Source of the DNA: Acidobacteriota bacterium
GTDB taxonomy: Bacteria > Acidobacteriota > Terriglobia > Terriglobales > SCQP01
Assembly (NCBI GenBank): GCA_021823305.1
Contig: JAKAOE010000120.1
Span: forward strand, 1 to 6,426
Length of the DNA: 6,426 nt
Direction of reading: 5' to 3'
Made by a program: the position numbers and the translations under genes. The notes beneath the pieces are model-generated. The model was not told the DNA's origin, did no database searches, and worked only from the letters and a program-made list of their open reading frames with translations. Below are positions 5,902 to 6,426 of this stretch, one piece after another (within the stretch, counting starts at the first letter, position 1; every line of letters starts with the position of its first letter).

Positions 5902-5921
5902 GCAGTGATCGCGAGCACTGC
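5902..5921 (+). repeat. Hairpin in the predicted kinase 5' leader
   Basis: GCAGTG and CACTGC form a perfect 6-base stem around an 8-base loop (5908-5915), 31 bases before the kinase ATG. It overlaps the right arm of the longer inverted repeat, so it could act at DNA level as an operator rather than as an RNA structure. It also spans an alternative in-frame GTG start at 5905. Confidence 0.3.
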
Positions 5922-5952
5922 GCCGTTCGGCCAAGCCGCGAAAGCCTTCCGC

Positions 5953-6426
5953 ATGTCCAGCGATCTCGACCTCGATCCCACGCTGCGCCCGGCGCCGGAG
6001 AGCGGCGGCGCTGCCGCCCCGGAGCCCGACCGCACGGTGGCTGGCGTTGGCGATTCCGACCGTACCATCTCCACCCCGGCGCTTCCCGCCACCGGTTTCG
6101 GCTCCCAGACCAGGATCGGCAGCTACACCATTGTCGGGCGCCTGGGCGAGGGCGGCATGGGCGTGGTCTACGAGGCGCTGCAGGAGAATCCGCGCCGCCG
6201 CGTGGCGCTGAAGATCATCCGCGGCATCGGTCTGGTGGACGACCACGCCGTGCGCATGTTCCAGCGCGAGGCGCAAGTCCTGGGCCGGTTGAAGCATGCC
6301 GGCATCGCCTCGATCTACGAGTCCGGCCGCACCGCCGACGGCCAGCACTTCCTGGCGATGGAGCTGGTGCAGGGCGCCCGGCTCGATCAGTACCTCGAGC
6401 TGGTGGCGCCGCTCACCAGCGGCAAG
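5953..6426 (+). CDS. Eukaryotic-type Ser/Thr protein kinase, N-terminal part, cut by window edge
   Basis: 158 codons are visible from ATG 5953, open to the right edge. Residues 1-53 are a low-complexity acidic, Pro- and Thr-rich leader with two DRT motifs (26-28, 36-38). The kinase domain starts at about 57: glycine-rich loop GEGGMGVVY (65-73), ATP-binding lysine in VALK (Lys87), helix-C glutamate in FQREAQVL (Glu106), and a hinge at MELVQG (136-141). These are the hallmarks of the bacterial PknB/Hanks family, which phosphorylates Ser/Thr of target proteins in the cytosol. The catalytic HRD and DFG motifs and any C-terminal sensor (TPR, WD40 or similar, common in Acidobacteriota and Myxococcota) lie beyond the window. 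An in-frame GTG at 5905 could add 16 residues; neither start has a clear ribosome site. Transcribed divergently from the PEP-CTERM gene. Confidence 0.93.
   Translation, partial: MSSDLDLDPTLRPAPESGGAAAPEPDRTVAGVGDSDRTISTPALPATGFGSQTRIGSYTIVGRLGEGGMGVVYEALQENPRRRVALKIIRGIGLVDDHAVRMFQREAQVLGRLKHAGIASIYESGRTADGQHFLAMELVQGARLDQYLELVAPLTSGK

Larger units (their letters stand above)
5804..5920. repeat. Long-spaced inverted repeat in the divergent PEP-CTERM/kinase region
   Basis: CAGTGCGCTCGCGAT (5804-5818) recurs in inverted form as ATCGCGAGCACTG (5908-5920), identical over a 9-base core (ATCGCGAGC) and the ACTG end apart from a 2-base gap. The arms flank the -10-like box of the kinase gene. Around the left arm an imperfect 9-base inverted repeat (CTCACAGTG 5800-5808, CACAGTGAG 5821-5829, one mismatch) is also present. 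This looks like a pair of binding sites for one regulator or a looping arrangement; that is inference. Confidence 0.4.

Overview
This is a GC-rich window (roughly two thirds G+C) of ordinary bacterial chromosome. The gene set fits an Acidobacteriota-like organism: a UB2H-containing class A penicillin-binding protein, a PEP-CTERM exported protein, a eukaryotic-type Ser/Thr kinase and a TPR protein with a signal peptide. That assignment is inference, because no taxonomic marker was searched. Most long open frames antisense to the real genes are GC-skew shadows and are left out.

Minus-strand block, read right to left: proS (prolyl-tRNA synthetase with editing domain, 5068 to 3359), a 177-base gap with two inverted repeats, a bifunctional PBP1b-like peptidoglycan synthase (3181 to 623), a 133-base gap with a terminator-like hairpin and a fair sigma70-type promoter, then a secreted or periplasmic TPR protein (489 down to the window edge, incomplete). 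The PBP has no in-frame ATG before its membrane anchor and must use a non-ATG start. proS also seems to start at a TTG, which has a good Shine-Dalgarno.

Right part: a complete tRNA-Thr(CGT) with encoded CCA (5123-5198, plus strand) is divergent from proS. It overlaps tail-to-tail with a PEP-CTERM protein gene (5716 to 5177, minus strand), whose last seven residues and stop codon are read from the antisense of the tRNA 3' part. A 22-codon leader ORF with its own GGAGG ends in an ATGA overlap with the PEP-CTERM start. A divergent intergenic region of about 170 bases beyond that leader carries inverted and direct repeats and a -10-like box. It leads to a Ser/Thr protein kinase gene (5953 to the right edge, incomplete).

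Functional picture: translation (ProRS, tRNA-Thr), cell-wall synthesis (PBP), envelope or surface functions (PEP-CTERM, TPR) and signalling (kinase). I see no mobile element, CRISPR array, toxin-antitoxin pair, phage gene or obviously new multi-gene system. The most unusual points are the PEP-CTERM/tRNA overlap, the possible leader ORF, the repeats in the divergent promoter region, and the cysteine pairs and odd C-terminal tail of the PBP.
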